Shown here piece by piece: positions 34,791 through 46,724 of a DNA stretch of 64,000 bases. The stretch is from NCBI GenBank assembly GCA_028564705.1, contig JAPXFQ010002824.1, positions 586,501-650,500 of the forward strand. The letters are read 5' to 3'. The stretch is from Apricaphanius iberus. Lineage: Eukaryota; Chordata; Actinopteri; Cyprinodontiformes; Aphaniidae. The position numbers and the translations under genes were made by a program. Each line of letters opens with the position of its first letter. Within the stretch, counting starts at the first letter, position 1. The notes under the pieces were generated by a model, which worked only from the letters and a program-made list of their open reading frames with translations, had not been told where the DNA came from and made no database searches.

Positions 34791-36271
34791 CTCAACATGT
34801 TTCTTCTGACTCAATTTAATTAAAGAGTTTTGGAGGCGACCAACCAGAGCCCTGATTTGAATCTCAGAAAATCTGTTTAGGGAGCAAAAGATTAGTGTGA
34901 TGGCCAGGAGGCCTTCCGATCTTGAAAACTGGGAGCTTATCACTAAACATTAACTGCCAAAATACCAAGAGAAACATGGAAAAATCTTGCTTACAAATAT
35001 AAAATGGGCTTGATGTAATGCAGCAAAGTTTTTCCCATTCATTTTTGAGATGGGAATAGACATTTACAAATATGTTTGTTTTAACTAATACTCATCTTGT
35101 TTTATTATCTTTTTAAAGATTCCTTTGCCCTTTTCTATTAAAAAAACAATGTTTTGATTAAAGTAACTTTAAATTTAACCGTTGGATAGTTAGCGGCTTG
35201 ACTGTATTTCTTATGTGTATTTGGAATCTAGAGATGGAGTTTTGGAAATAAAACAAATTAAATATATTTAACATTTTATTTTTTAATAAAGTGTTATAAA
35301 CCATTTTTTTACTGTTAATGCATAAAAGGTTAACAAAGGTTGAATACAAACTTGTGTCCCTCTTATTGTTTCTCGCTGTTGTTGGCTTACACAAAAAAAA
35401 TGGTAAAAAAAACATGAGATCCAGCACAGCTTTAATTTGAGCACAGAAACAATAGGCAATATTATGCGTTGGATAGATTCGGCATGCAAATCTATAACTG
35501 ATAGTGGAAGCTCCACACTCTGCTGGCTGGAATGTTGATAGGAATTCTATAAAGATGGCTACTAAGGAGTAATATTGTAATGCATCTGTCTCCTGGGGTC
35601 TATCAATATTGATTTCAGAAATATTCCAGGGAAAACAGAAAAATTCCAAATATTGAGTTTTTTGCTAATAAACTAAAGGTTTAAAAAATTACACATTGTG
35701 CGTTAAAGCATTTGTAACCTCTCAAGAATTTTCCAGTCCAGATTTGATCAGCTCATATTTTCCCTTTTTGTATTTCTGTTTTCAAAAATAAAGGTTTTAT
35801 AAATCTGCAACTATCTTTTAAAGAATCTATTTTCAATGTGGAAAAATAAGTACAGCTATTATGTAGTGTGGACTTAATAAAAGACTGAAACAGCTGGAAA
35901 ACAACCTACAAATTAGATGCAATGTTTTAGTGACATTAGCAGATAATTCAGCACAATTTGTATTATATTTAACTAGCAAGTCAACTATGAATTAAGAATA
36001 AAGAGCTATTGAGGGGTTTTTGATATCATGAAATTGTCACAAGAATCTTGAGTTACTATGACAACAATAAACTATTCTTTATGATGTTTCCAAGTCTCAA
36101 AAACTAAAAGTAGTTTTTGCTGGGAATTATGCTTCTATCTTTTATTACTGTGTGTCGTATGACAGCAGCAAATTAATTAATTAATTAATCATATTTTTAA
36201 ATTACTAGCATTTAAGGGATTATATTTAAAATCTATTTTATTTTATCTATTTTAATAATCCTTTTTTTCCC
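34791..36271. other. AT-rich DNA with one long chance frame
   Basis: A 163-codon minus-strand frame (35158-35649) is the longest non-transposon frame in the window. It is Phe/Leu-rich, shows no domain and overlaps other frames, and the AT-rich context makes chance likely. Part of 35440-35600 may belong to a dispersed repeat. An (AATT)n run lies at 36171-36189. Confidence 0.45.
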
Positions 36272-38000
36272 CATTATCCTCCGCTAATCCAGAGTCAGTT
36301 CACTGGGGCAACAGTTTAAGCAGAGACCCAGACTCCCCTCTCCCCTGCAACTTGGGGCAGCTCCTCGAGAGGAATCCCAAAGCATTCCCAGGCCAGCAGA
36401 GACACATAGTTCCTTCCTGCTTGTCCTGGTTCTTCCTCTGGATGACTGAGCTCCTCACCCTATCTCTAAGGGAGAGCCCAGCCACCCTATGGAGGAAACT
36501 AATTTCAGCCGCTTGTGTCCTTGATCCCATTCATTCGGTCACCACCCAGAGTTCGTGACCATATGCGATGGTAGGAGCGTAGATTAACCAGTAAATTGAA
36601 AGCCTTGCCTTTCGACTCAGCTCTCTCTTCACCATGACAGATCAGTACGCCCGTATAAGTGCAGACGACTTACCAATCTGTCTATCGATCTCCCGCTCCT
36701 TTTTTCCTCATTCATGAACAAGCCCCCAGATACTTGAACTCCTCCACTTGAGGAATGACCTCATCCCCAACTCGGAAAAAGCATGCTACCCTTTTTTGGG
36801 GCTCAAGACCATGGTCTCGGATTTGGAGGTGCTGATTCTCATCCCAGCCACTTCATACTCGGCTGCGGCCCGCTCCAGCGAAAGCTGTATATTGCGTTCC
36901 GAAGAAGCCAACAGTACCACATCATCTGCTAAAAGCAGGGACCTGATCCTAAAGCCACCAAAATGGATCCCCTCAAACCTTGGCTGCGCCTGGAAATTCT
37001 GTCCACAAAAGTTTTGAACAGAATCAGTTACAAAGGGCATCGTTGACGGTGTCCAACTACCACTGGAAACGAGCCCGACTTATTGCTGGCAATAAGATCC
37101 AAGCTCTGACACTGGTCGTACCAGCCCCTAACAGCCCATATCAAAGAGCCTGGTACCCCATATTCCCAGAGAACCATCCACAGGATTCCCAGAGGGACAC
37201 GGTTAAACACCTTCTCTAAGTCCACAAAACACATGTAGACCTGTTGGGCGAACTATCACACACCCTGCAGGACCCTGCTGAGGGCGTAGAACTGGTCCAG
37301 CATTCCACGGCCAGGACAAAAACTGTATTATTCTTCCTGAATCCGAGGTTTGACTATCCGTCGGACCCTCCTCCCCAGATCCCCTGAATAGACCTTACAG
37401 GGAGGTTCAGAAGTGTGATCCATCTGTAGATGGAACATACTTGGTGGTCCCCTTTTGTGCTAGTGTGATTGAGGTCTTAGAAGTATTCCATCCACCGACC
37501 CATAACGTTCCATGTGGAGGTAAGCAGCACACCATCCCCACTTTAAACGGCATTGGTGCCAGACTGCACAACCCCCCATTCCCCGAAATGCTAGATTGTG
37601 GAACAGAATTATTTCAAAGCCACATGGAAGTTGTTCTCCATGGTCTCTCCAAACTACTCCGATGCCCGAGTTTTGTTTCCTCAGCTCCCATCCAAGCTGC
37701 ACTCTGCTTTGCCTAACTGTACCCATGAGCTGTTTCCAGCTTCCCACAGGCCAGAAAGGCCCGTTACTCCTTCAGCTTGACAGCATCTGTCACCGCCGGT
37801 GTCCACCAGTGGGTTCAAGGGTTGCCCCCGCGACAAGAACCGACCACCTTGCGGCCACAGCTACGGTCAGCCGCCTTGACAATGGAGGCATGGAATATGG
37901 CCCACTCCGGCTCAAAGTCCCCAGCCTCTCCCAGAACGGGTTTGATGAGATTTGAAACTCCTTCTGACAGGAGACTCTGCCAGAAGTTCTCAGACATTAT
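36272..38000 (-). mobile_element. Rex3-like (RTE clade) LINE, 5'-truncated and internally deleted
   Basis: The minus strand is a decayed copy of the element at 61.3-64.0 kb. It starts in the region encoding [10 protein letters not shown] (matching the SPVRRGF region of the other copy) and includes [20 protein letters not shown]. Then 250 bp present in the other copy (about 62750-63005) are missing. It resumes at KGDHQ, then [14 protein letters not shown], and [18 protein letters not shown], where the catalytic FADD has become LADD. It ends with ISFLHRVAGLSLRDRVRSS and GGATTAGCGGAGGATAATGG. CATTAT occurs at both borders (36272-36277 and 37995-38000), a likely target duplication. Frameshifts and stops confirm it is dead. 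The GGATAAG-GGATG type of 3' end suits Rex3, an RTE-clade fish LINE. Confidence 0.8.
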
Positions 38001-38461
38001 TTTAAAATCTGGCAGCTGTAAATAATTTGTGGAAATCTAAATAAAAAAATAAAAGGAAACTAAGCTGTGCAAAGCATTCAAATTTATACTCAAAACTCAA
38101 GAAGAAGGGTTCCATTTTAACTGGTTGACCTTAGAAGCAATCTTTATAAATTGATAACTAGTCAGTGAGTTCTGTTTGTGAACAGTTGGAAGATGAAATA
38201 TGGCCAAAGAACTGACACGAGCAGCATAACTGTTCAGTTTTGTAGTATTGCAATATGACTGTAAATATACCCAACAAAATATTAGAACTTATGAAGAGGT
38301 ATTCTCACACAGAATGAAAGTATCTCAAGAGAGCAGCCTCAGGAAACCTCTGCCCAACATGTATTTAATGATAAAGTAGACTTTTGCCTTATATCCACAC
38401 ATATTGTTGCTTATCTTCTTTCTCCCTCCTTCATTTATCTATCTGTTCAAAGGTTTTCCAG
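38001..38461. other. Non-coding DNA
   Basis: No recognisable feature except a pyrimidine-rich tract at 38410-38460 immediately upstream of the exon-like segment. Confidence 0.5.
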
Positions 38462-38582
38462 TCTTCCCCTGCTAAAGCTACTCTGCTTGAGTTCCATGGG
38501 TGGGCTGAAAGAAGAGTCTAGGCTGGTGCTTGAGCTCTTTGAACTGGACCCTTTAATCACCCTCAAAATGTTTGGAATGAAG
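38462..38582 (+). CDS. Candidate internal exon, unrecognised
   Basis: A pyrimidine tract (CTTCTTTCTCCCTCCTTCATT) with TTCCAG at its end is followed by 121 bp that are open in one frame, giving LKLLCLSSMGGLKEESRLVL and then FELDPLITLKMFGMK. The segment ends in the donor AAG|GTGAG. An alternative acceptor, CAAAG, lies at 38452. Splice-site quality is good on both sides, but 120 bp open in one of three frames is expected fairly often by chance, and I do not recognise the peptide. No second exon was found nearby. Confidence 0.18.
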
Positions 38583-40662
38583 GTGAGAAGAGCATTTATG
38601 GTTCATACCTAATATAAATACATTCTGGTTTCTTCAGTTTCCTAACATTTAGAGAAAACATGGCTCAACTACAAGTAGTACATAGTGGGGTATTTTTAAA
38701 CATCAAATTTAGTCCTGCTTGAAATGGCTTCATTACACATTTTTTTCTTTCTTTCATTTTTAAAGCCGAAATTCCTCCTTCACCACATTCTTTGGTCTAA
38801 ATTGAGTAGAAAATGGCTTGTTTTAGGCTTCAAAGTGAGAAGGATTATATGTTTCATTGAAGGCTCATGAATCTAAACATTTTCTATCCCTCCACTAGCC
38901 TCCCCTTGAGCGTAGATACCTTTAATAATAACATCTGAAGTTGTGACTTTGGCCTTGAGGATGTTTGAAGATGAAAAATGGAAACAGATACCTGAAAGAG
39001 CTGCTAATATTTACATGGATCACAAAAATGTTTGAAATATCCATCATCATTCGACAGCTTTGTATCATACCTCCACTGTGGGTGGTTACAACACTGTGAA
39101 CCAGAAGTGAAGTGATGGTCCACAAATCATCTTGTACTGCCAGCCCCTGCCAAATAACTCAGAATTACAAAGCCTAAAATTCTGTTGGGCTGTAGCCAAT
39201 TACAGCAGCATAAGGTGAAACACTGGAAACTGCAGGTGTTCAACAGCATTTCCCATTGAAGACTCCAGGAGAGATGAAACATAACATTGGAGATCTATTA
39301 ATTCCTATGAAATACAAATTACACTTTTTAACAGAAGAAAATATAGCAGTGTTTAATTGATGTGTTTGCTGTGTGGGAATGATTCTCTTTAAGTTTAATT
39401 TGTTATAAGATTAAAGACCCACTCCGTAACCTTTACACCATCAAAACACATGTTTTCAAAACATTTTGGTGACATACCACCATTTTTGATGTTCATTTTC
39501 AGAGATATCACTACATGGGAGGGTCCTATTGCTGTTTACCGCACTATAGAACTTTACACCCGGGGACCGCTTCCCCGGATGTACTCACTGAATTACTCTT
39601 TACGGCAATATGCTATGCGCTACCTAATGATTATAAACAAACCCGCAGTTTTGAGACTTTGGACTCCCACTTGAGGTCTTTCAACCACAGAACTGCAACA
39701 ACACAGTCATCTCTGCCAAGGATAGCTAAGCTTTGTTCAAGTTGTTGTTTAGGGTGATTATCTGCGCACTGTGTGTCCCACATTTTCATTTAAATTAAAT
39801 CACAAAACATATGACAACCCCTGACAGTAGCTGGTCCACAAAGTTACTAATTCCACTGTGAGTAAATCTGAAGGGCAAAGTGTTCACTTAAAAAATAAAA
39901 TACCTTTAGCTTGTATTTTTTGTAACGTTCATTATATAATGTTATACATTTATTATGGCATGTTATTTTCTTATTTATGACATCCCCTGACAGCAGTGCT
40001 TTGTTCCTTTCCATTTGAACTTCTTTAGGAGACAAAATTATAAATTTGTGATGATCAGAGCGACTCCAATCCATAGGCACCAATGCAAAACGAATGCTTG
40101 TGTGTTAAGGGCTACTTCCTAGAATGTATTACAATGTTACATCACAATCGATTTTTAGCTACTTTGAAAGGCGCTATTGGCCGGAGATTGGAAGCAACTA
40201 ATTTTGCCTTGATTGGTTCTTATCAGTGATCAGCAGGTTTAATACTAAAACTGCTGTCACACAGATAATTATGGGAATTTCGTCATGTCTTTAACTCGCG
40301 TGTGTAGCCTTTCATGTACTCCTCATTTTAATAGTGGGTATATACTGAGATCAGTGGTGTATAATTGACATCATTCCTCTCAGATATGACTGTGTATGAG
40401 CTACCTTTGCATGATGACAGGATATTCTTTTTATACCAAAGGATAACCAGACCATCTTGGAGTGAAATTTTAATGCTCTAGTGGTCTCTGTATTTTTAAA
40501 TAATGACCTAATATAATTGGTTATAGGTCAGGTACGACCCTTTTTGTATTTTTTTATCTTTTTCCTTTTGTTTTTTATCTTGCCCGCTGACTTGCCTTTT
40601 CTCTTCCTTTTTTAATAAATACTGGATTATTACAAGATAAATACATTTTAGAAGCTTGAATC
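38583..40662. other. No gene recognised; probably contains an unidentified dispersed repeat
   Basis: 39410-39760 has a GC-richer core (CCCGGGGACCGCTTCCCCGG-like palindromic stretch around 39559-39578) with two overlapping short frames. It resembles repeat-derived sequence, but I could not find its ends or assign a family. The remainder is AT-rich. Confidence 0.4.
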
Positions 40663-41147
40663 TAACGGTGCTTACACACCGAATGCGATAGACGTGACAA
40701 AAAAGCGTGACACGCCCCTAGCTGGTCGCTTGCACATTCGCACCTTTAAGTGTGTCCAAAGCGAACTGGTTGCACTTTAAAATATGCCATTTTCAAGCGT
40801 GTGAACCAGAAAGGTGGAAGTAATGTGGCCGAGACCGCTCCGCTGGCCTCCTCCTCCCTCCAGTCTATGAGCTGACAACATTAAATGTCGGGGGTAGATC
40901 TAGTCGAGCAACGGCGGAAGGATCAGTAAACACCCCGGCTCCTCACCCAGTTTGTGCCGCGAATGTCCAAGCTTTGTCCCGCCGCCACACCAGCTACCAA
41001 GCTGAGCGGCTGTCTGTTCGCTATGCACATCTGCTTCTGACGTGTCGCGGGATCCCCAGATGCGCTTCATTGCACTCCTCCATTGACTTTACATGTAAAC
41101 CGGACTCTCTGGTCGCATTTATCGCGTTCGATGTGTAAGCACCGTTA
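40663..41147. mobile_element. PIF/Harbinger-like MITE with CGGTGCTTACAC termini
   Basis: The inverted ends CGGTGCTTACACACCGAATG and its inverse (CGATGTGTAAGCACCG) enclose 479 bp (40666-41144). The flanking triplets are TAA on the left and TTA on the right. They could be a mutated TWA target duplication or a two-way extension of the inverted repeat. The right 65 bp (41080-41144) aligns without gaps to the left end of the 56.43-kb element, including a perfect palindrome TTTACATGTAAA. There is no coding capacity. The interior is CpG-rich compared with its surroundings. Confidence 0.75.
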
Positions 41148-41984
41148 GACATTTCCTCCACTCAAATATCTTCAACTGTCCAAGGACCATGGCCACCAAC
41201 CTAGTTGATGTGTTTCGTAGTTAACAACCACTAGGACCATTAATATGTTTTTTCATACCAAAAAAGTATTCTGTGTAAAACATGAAGTGTATTTTTACCG
41301 ATCCTTTCACATATTTATGTGTTTCTGAAGCTAAGGCAAGATAAATAAATTTATACAAAATCAACATGATTCAAAGCTTGATTGCTACAGAAGAAAAAAT
41401 CAACTAAAACATTCTACCAGCATTCTACCATACTGGTATTGATCTATGCAAATCTCTAGCATCGGTGCAACAAATTAGTATCACATCCTTTCAAACTAAT
41501 GCTCAAACAAAATATATCAATCCCTGTTTTCCCAGCTGAAAGCAGCTTGAAAACTAAATCCATCACAGCACATGAATGTAACAAAATTCCAATAAATCCT
41601 CCATTAAAGAAAAACAGTAATGGTAAATGATTCAAAGCCAGCCAGCTGTGGCAACACTACTTGATCCAAGGTGAGAAGAAGAAAAAATAAGCGTGTTTCA
41701 TGCTATAGTTCATGAATGACAGTGTTGTGACCAGGAAAAAAAGTTAACGGTTTTGGTTCTTGTGTGGATTTCTCATTTTCTGTAGATACAAAGGAAAATA
41801 GATGTTTCCATACAAAGACAGCCACATCAAAGCTGAAGGAGAGAAAAACGAGCCAGCATGGCATGTGAAGGAGGATGTCTGATGAATTTCATGGAACAAA
41901 GCAATTTTGGCGGAAGTCTAGTGGGGCACAAAGTTAAGGGTCAGTCATTTTAAAAGCAATCCTGGCACTTTTCTATTTATGTCA
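41148..41984. other. AT-rich DNA, no gene recognised
   Basis: No domain-bearing frame, RNA gene or repeat that I can identify. Confidence 0.5.
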
Positions 41985-42960
41985 TGTTATGAAGAATGTA
42001 GGACCCAATGTAGCCAAACCAAATTTAAGAGTTTTAATGAGAAAAAGTCAACAAAACACAGGAGGCAAACAACAGGACTAGAGGACAGGGAACAATGACG
42101 ACAGACAATCAAGGGAAATGGCTAAAACTGGGAGCTCAAATATGCTGAGGAGGAGTGAGGAGTGGACTGAGGGTGTTTCTCTTTTAATACGTCGGTTAAA
42201 TCAAATGTGTAAGCGAATTAGTACCTGGTTGCCACCGAAGCTGCAACTACTAAGCAACTAATCAACCATATATAACTGCTTTGGATCTAAAAAATAAAAA
42301 AAATAAAAACAACATTTTAGATAAAAGCCCGATGGTTAAAATTAGTTGACTTACATTTAAAATGGAAATGTACCCCCGAAGTAGCTGCTGCCGGCTCCTA
42401 CCGCGGTGTATTCTGGGAAAATGTTGACCGAGAGAAGGCAACAAGGCATGTCTAATGTATCCTTGGTAAATTAGCTAAACGGCTAACAAACGGAGGACAT
42501 ATTCCTTGGTAGCACATGAACATTGGAACACGCCTTGGCGGTCCCTGATGACGTATCTCCTAGGCAACTGGGGCGGGACCAAGGCATCAAGGCGATGTTC
42601 CTGGGCATTGAGAAACACCCTGAGAAAGCTTGAGAGCCTAATTACTAGTAAACAGAGGCAGGTGAGGGAAGACAAAGATGGTGGCAATCAACTGGGCTGG
42701 ATAGCAGAATGACAAGGAGAAATAGGAAATACTAAACAGAAAATAATCCTAAATACTGGAAACTAACTAAATATATTTAAGAGAAAATATCTAATCAAAA
42801 AACTATCAAAGACTGATAAACTAGGTAAACGTAAAAAAAATAGAACAGAAAGGTGAAAACATCTAAGAGCAGGAAGGGGGGAGAGGGGGTAAGAAAAAAA
42901 AGAAGTGCCAGCATAAAAACACAAAAGTCATAAAGTAAAATATAAACACAGTGCAAATGG
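41985..42960 (-). mobile_element. LTR of the 20.5-kb family, minus strand, split by a MITE
   Basis: Read on the minus strand, the two outer portions (42624-42960, then 41985-42167) align in order with the LTR at 20.45-21.07 kb. Landmarks include AGTTTATCAGTCTTTGATAG, TCTGTTTAGTATTTCC, CAGCCCAGTTGATTGCC, CTAGTAATTAGGCTCT, TCCTCAGCATATTTGAG and CATTGGGTCCTACATTC. A 450-bp inverted-repeat element interrupts it at GCTTTCTCA. No internal retrotransposon sequence is adjacent, so it is probably a solo LTR. Outer limits are approximate. Confidence 0.6.
42168..42623. mobile_element. MITE with GGGTGTTTCTC termini inserted in the LTR
   Basis: The ends GGGTGTTTCTC (42171-42181) and GAGAAACACCC (42610-42620) are perfect inverse complements. 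TGA is duplicated on both sides (42168-42170 and 42621-42623). The empty site is visible in the related LTR at 20.86 kb, where CTTTCTCAG is continuous, which confirms a 3-bp duplication (TCA in LTR orientation). The 450-bp interior contains no transposase. A 3-bp duplication with GGG termini points towards PIF/Harbinger-type mobilisation, but the triplet is not the usual TWA. Confidence 0.82.
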
Positions 42961-45900
42961 TTTCAGAACAATAGAACATAAAACTGATTCAATTTTCTTT
43001 ACGTTTACAAAATCAAATTAATTCAAACAGCAACCAGAATAATTGTGCAAAGAGCAAGTTGACATAGAATCTGGACTTATAGTATTCGAAGTATAGTAAT
43101 CGAAGTCACAGATGGTTAAAAACACATATCTTCCATGTCTGGCAGCTAAAGTAACTTCCCAGCAACCTCACACTCATTTCTGACAAGTTATGATGACTGA
43201 ACACGTACGTTTTTTTTCAAAATAACCCTTTACATTTGCTATTTCTGTTCTTTCAAGAAATTGTTTTTAAGACAAATGTGCCCGGAGAGGCATTTAAAAA
43301 ACTGATTGAAACCAATGTTGAAAATTGTTACACAGTAAACAAACTTGAAACAATTACACTTAAAAGGTGTACGGATTTTTTCACTTTACTTACATACTCA
43401 TGTTGCCGCTGTGTTGTTGTTGTTGTACTCCCACTTCCACAGCCTCCTCACTTCCCAAAGGGGCAGTACCAAGGCTGATAACAGCCCAACTATTTGGAGT
43501 AGGCCAGTTCTGTTCGACTTCAGACGGATATACACAGGAGATACATTTTTAAGCTGAAGCTTGCAAAGCTCGTAGGCGGGCCTATCTCTGCTGGATGTTT
43601 AATAAACTAGCAGATCGTGGTTGTCTAGGGAGCGTCGACATTGGGCAACGTCACTACAGTGAGATGCTCTGATTGGTTGCCGTGCTGCGTCAAGAGCGTT
43701 AGGACCGTCAAAAGTTCAACTAGCTGGACTTCTGCATTGCTAGCGTTAAGCACTTTGAAGCTTGAAACGCAGGAAAAGCTGACGGAGCCAACGCTCACAA
43801 AGCGCCGCAGAGACTGCGACGCTCCTCTAACAGCCTCAACCATAGACTTTACATGTAATCTTGACACTGCTGACGCTGCCGTTTGGGGTGATAAGGTGTA
43901 TACGTGTATTTCAAAAGTCCAAATTCAGTCAGACTAAAGTCTAGTTTATACTTCTTCCTCACTAAAATTTACACCCAGACGAAGACTTATTGACTGAGAC
44001 ATTTTTGGTTTATAGTTCTCCGTGGTTATTCAGTGTTGCAAAGCAATTCCCCCACCAGTGGGTACTGATTTTCTATTGTGGGTTTGCCTACCATTGCAGT
44101 GTTTTGATTTACTAGTTTATTTTCTTCAGCTTGTGAACACGTTGCCACCTCAACCAGCAATGACCAACAGAAAGTAAGTTGTGATTAAGTTATGGAGCAC
44201 ACAGAACACTCTAAAACTGATGTAATCTAAGCAGCAATCTGTTTTGTTGATGTCTACACCTCCTTGAGTCAAAATTGCCAAAAGACCATATTCAATAAAT
44301 TACATCCTTTCAGTATGAACCATGCCGTGCCCAAACGCTGCATTGACATGGACTATAGAGCACCGTTCTGGTGAAATGATTTCTGGCTGTTGCTGAGCTG
44401 ACAATCACAGGCATACACTCTCTGTTGATGGAGATGGATAGTTAGAAAATTGGGATCTACTCCATCCATCGTTGCATACGTGACGGAGAGCCCTTGCGTC
44501 GATGGATAATGGTGTTGTGACTATCTGTTATGAAGCAGACTGAGAAGAATAAACAATTCACAGAAGCGGTATGTGTGTGACTGTGGTCCTCGTATATAGT
44601 GATAAAAAAGGGAGGATAATTAATAAAAAGCTAACTGAATGCTGTTTTTAAATTGAACTGATCTAAATTGGCATTTCCAATGTGTTCCCTAACATCTTTT
44701 ATCCATTAATGACTTGGAGAAAAGTCAACAAAGGCTAAACCAGAGGCAACTCAAACCCCAGCTCATGAATCTCACAAATCCCTGACTCCATAAGTAAACA
44801 TGTCGGTAAAGTCAACAAATAAATATTGGTTTACAGAAAAACAAATGTAGACTCTTTCAAAATCTTCTTCACCGCCAGCAGTCAGTTGTTTAACGTCTGT
44901 GGTCATGGAAGTTACACACCTGCCTGTATGGTGGGATCTGCTGCAAGCTCAAAGTGGTAGAAAACCTCAGTGTGGTCTGTTTCACATGAACTTCTCTTCA
45001 AGCTCTCTTGATAGGCTTTTTACAAAAAGCACTATGTGTTGTTTTCTCCGACAGGTGTTTGTGTAGATGTCAAAAAATAAAGCTATGCGGTAAATATAAT
45101 TAATCCTGTAAAACCCTATGGTGCATTCCTTGTTATGTAGAGATGCGATCCAGTTCTCTATTCACCCTTTTTTCTCTCAATTTAGTAAACACAAAAAGAA
45201 ATGGAAGGGGTAAAATTCCCCGCAGATGAAAAAGTACATAGCTCTCTTCTTTCCTGGATGGGTGAGTAGTAGCTCTGAGAGGCCTTTCAACTGGAAACAG
45301 ATGGCTTCTTAATATGTGCATACCTTTGGAGTATGTACAAGAGAATAAGTGGGGATAAGTGCGCTTGTATATACTGTGTACATTTAAGGACATCCTCAGA
45401 CATCAGACCAAACATCCTCAGACAACATCAGAAACAAGCCTCCTTAAGGTGGCACCACTGTCAGATCTAAGCTAAATTGTTTTAAAATACATAGGCTAAT
45501 GTATTAATAATAACCTTTTAATGTGCTGTAACCTGAACACTCCACATGGAGCAGAACTGGAAACTGCCTTTGCATAATGTAGGCTGAATCTGTGCACTAC
45601 TGCCACACTGACTGGAATTAAGTGTCACTTCAAAGTATTATATTTTGAAATAAGGTAGCAGTTCTCTAAATGAGAGTTTTTTGATCGCTTTGGCAGGAGA
45701 ATATCTCCCTGCATGCGCTCTTCTTGCATCAGTTGTCCAGCTACAGCGATCTGTCATAGCTGGCCTGTTTCTGGATGCGCTCCATGTGCTCACTCTTCAA
45801 TGTGCTGTCAGCACCTGATAGCGAGATGTATTCAGCACGCTGTCCCGGTCTGATATAATGCCCAGATGCTCTCATGGTAATCTTTTTTTTTTTGATTGAT

Positions 45901-46065
45901 CTAGTTACCTTTACTCCACGTGTAAATTTGAAAATGTTACCACGTCTGCAGCAAATGGTCAGGGGTGGGAAAAATAATCTGTTTAAATGACCTTTACCCT
46001 TTAGATTTTTCCATCACTGTTTTTCTGCGTTTTTCTGATACCTTTTTTTCTTACACCATTTTTTC
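42961..46065. other. No gene recognised; contains one MITE-like fragment
   Basis: 43620-43940 is a CpG-rich block (AGCGCCGCAGAGACTGCGAC) and includes ACTTTACATGTAATC, related to the Harbinger-like modules at 41.09 and 56.47 kb. 43930-44560 has weak hints of an inverted-repeat element (GTTTATACTTCT and a diverged inverse), not enough to call. The rest is AT-rich and without recognisable exons. Confidence 0.4.
43840..43894. repeat. Fragment resembling the Harbinger-like subterminal module
   Basis: CCATAGACTTTACATGTAAT followed by GACGCTGCCGTTTGG has the same layout as the other two modules: CCATTGACTTTACATGTAAA, then about 20 bp, then a CGCG-T-TGGTGTG-like tip. I did not find the opposite end of an element. 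Confidence 0.4.
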
Positions 46066-46724
46066 TAAGGGTGCATTCACACCAGCTCTGTTTAGTCTGC
46101 TTGCAACCAACTCCTGTTCCGGGAGGTGCGAATAGGCACACAAACTCTGCTTCGGTTTGATTGCATGAATGGTAAACGGACCGGGGCCGCACCAAAAGCA
46201 GGAACAGGAATATTGCAAAGGCCATCCTGGGTAAATACAATCTTAACAACCACTAATGCTGGAGAGATAAATCCTGAATCTTGTACATACATTGCTCAAT
46301 GTCTGTATAAAGAGGCCATCTGTGCAGGAGGTTGTATTCAGGCGTTCCTCGTCATAGCACATAAAAAACAACATTCTCCATAGTCCTCTGCCTCATTCTA
46401 TGTTCATCCAAAGTTGCTGTTATAGTATTTATCTGTCACATTTGCCAAACACAACAAATCAATCCTAAACCTGCTACAATCTCCTGCTCCTCCGTGTTTC
46501 TTTACATGCAGCTGTACTGGAAGTTCCCTTTTGGCAGGAGAAGTACAGCTCTACAGCGCCATTACAGGTGGAGAGGTGAAATTGTTGCACAAAGCTCTGG
46601 ACTTTCTGATAATAAAAATCCAGGGTAAATGCAAACCGCACCAGCTAAAAACAGCAACAATGTTGCAATTTTGGTCCCCAATCGAACCAAGTTTACTGGA
46701 CTATCAGGTGTGAATTCAGCCTAA
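46066..46724. mobile_element. PIF/Harbinger-like MITE with GGGTGCATTCACACC termini
   Basis: The left end GGGTGCATTCACACC and right end GGTGTGAATTCAGCC are inverted repeats with about three mismatches, enclosing 653 bp (46069-46721). TAA is duplicated at both borders (46066-46068 and 46722-46724), the TWA duplication expected for PIF/Harbinger. Internal open frames overlap on both strands and carry no transposase motif. The interior is GC-richer than its flanks and includes GGACCGGGGCCGCACC. Confidence 0.78.

Noticed and set aside
35158..35649. 163-codon minus-strand frame, the longest outside transposons
   Set aside because: Phe/Leu-rich translation of AT-rich DNA with no domain, no splice context and overlapping frames. 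Probably chance, perhaps over part of a dispersed repeat.
39550..39760. GC-rich frames with a CCCGGGG-CCCCGG palindromic stretch as a gene start
   Set aside because: No CpG-island scale, no splice donor, and short overlapping frames. Treated as an unidentified repeat.
43930..44560. Possible inverted-repeat element with GTTTATACTTCT ends
   Set aside because: The supposed inverse (AGAAGAATAAAC) matches too few bases and no target duplication is visible.
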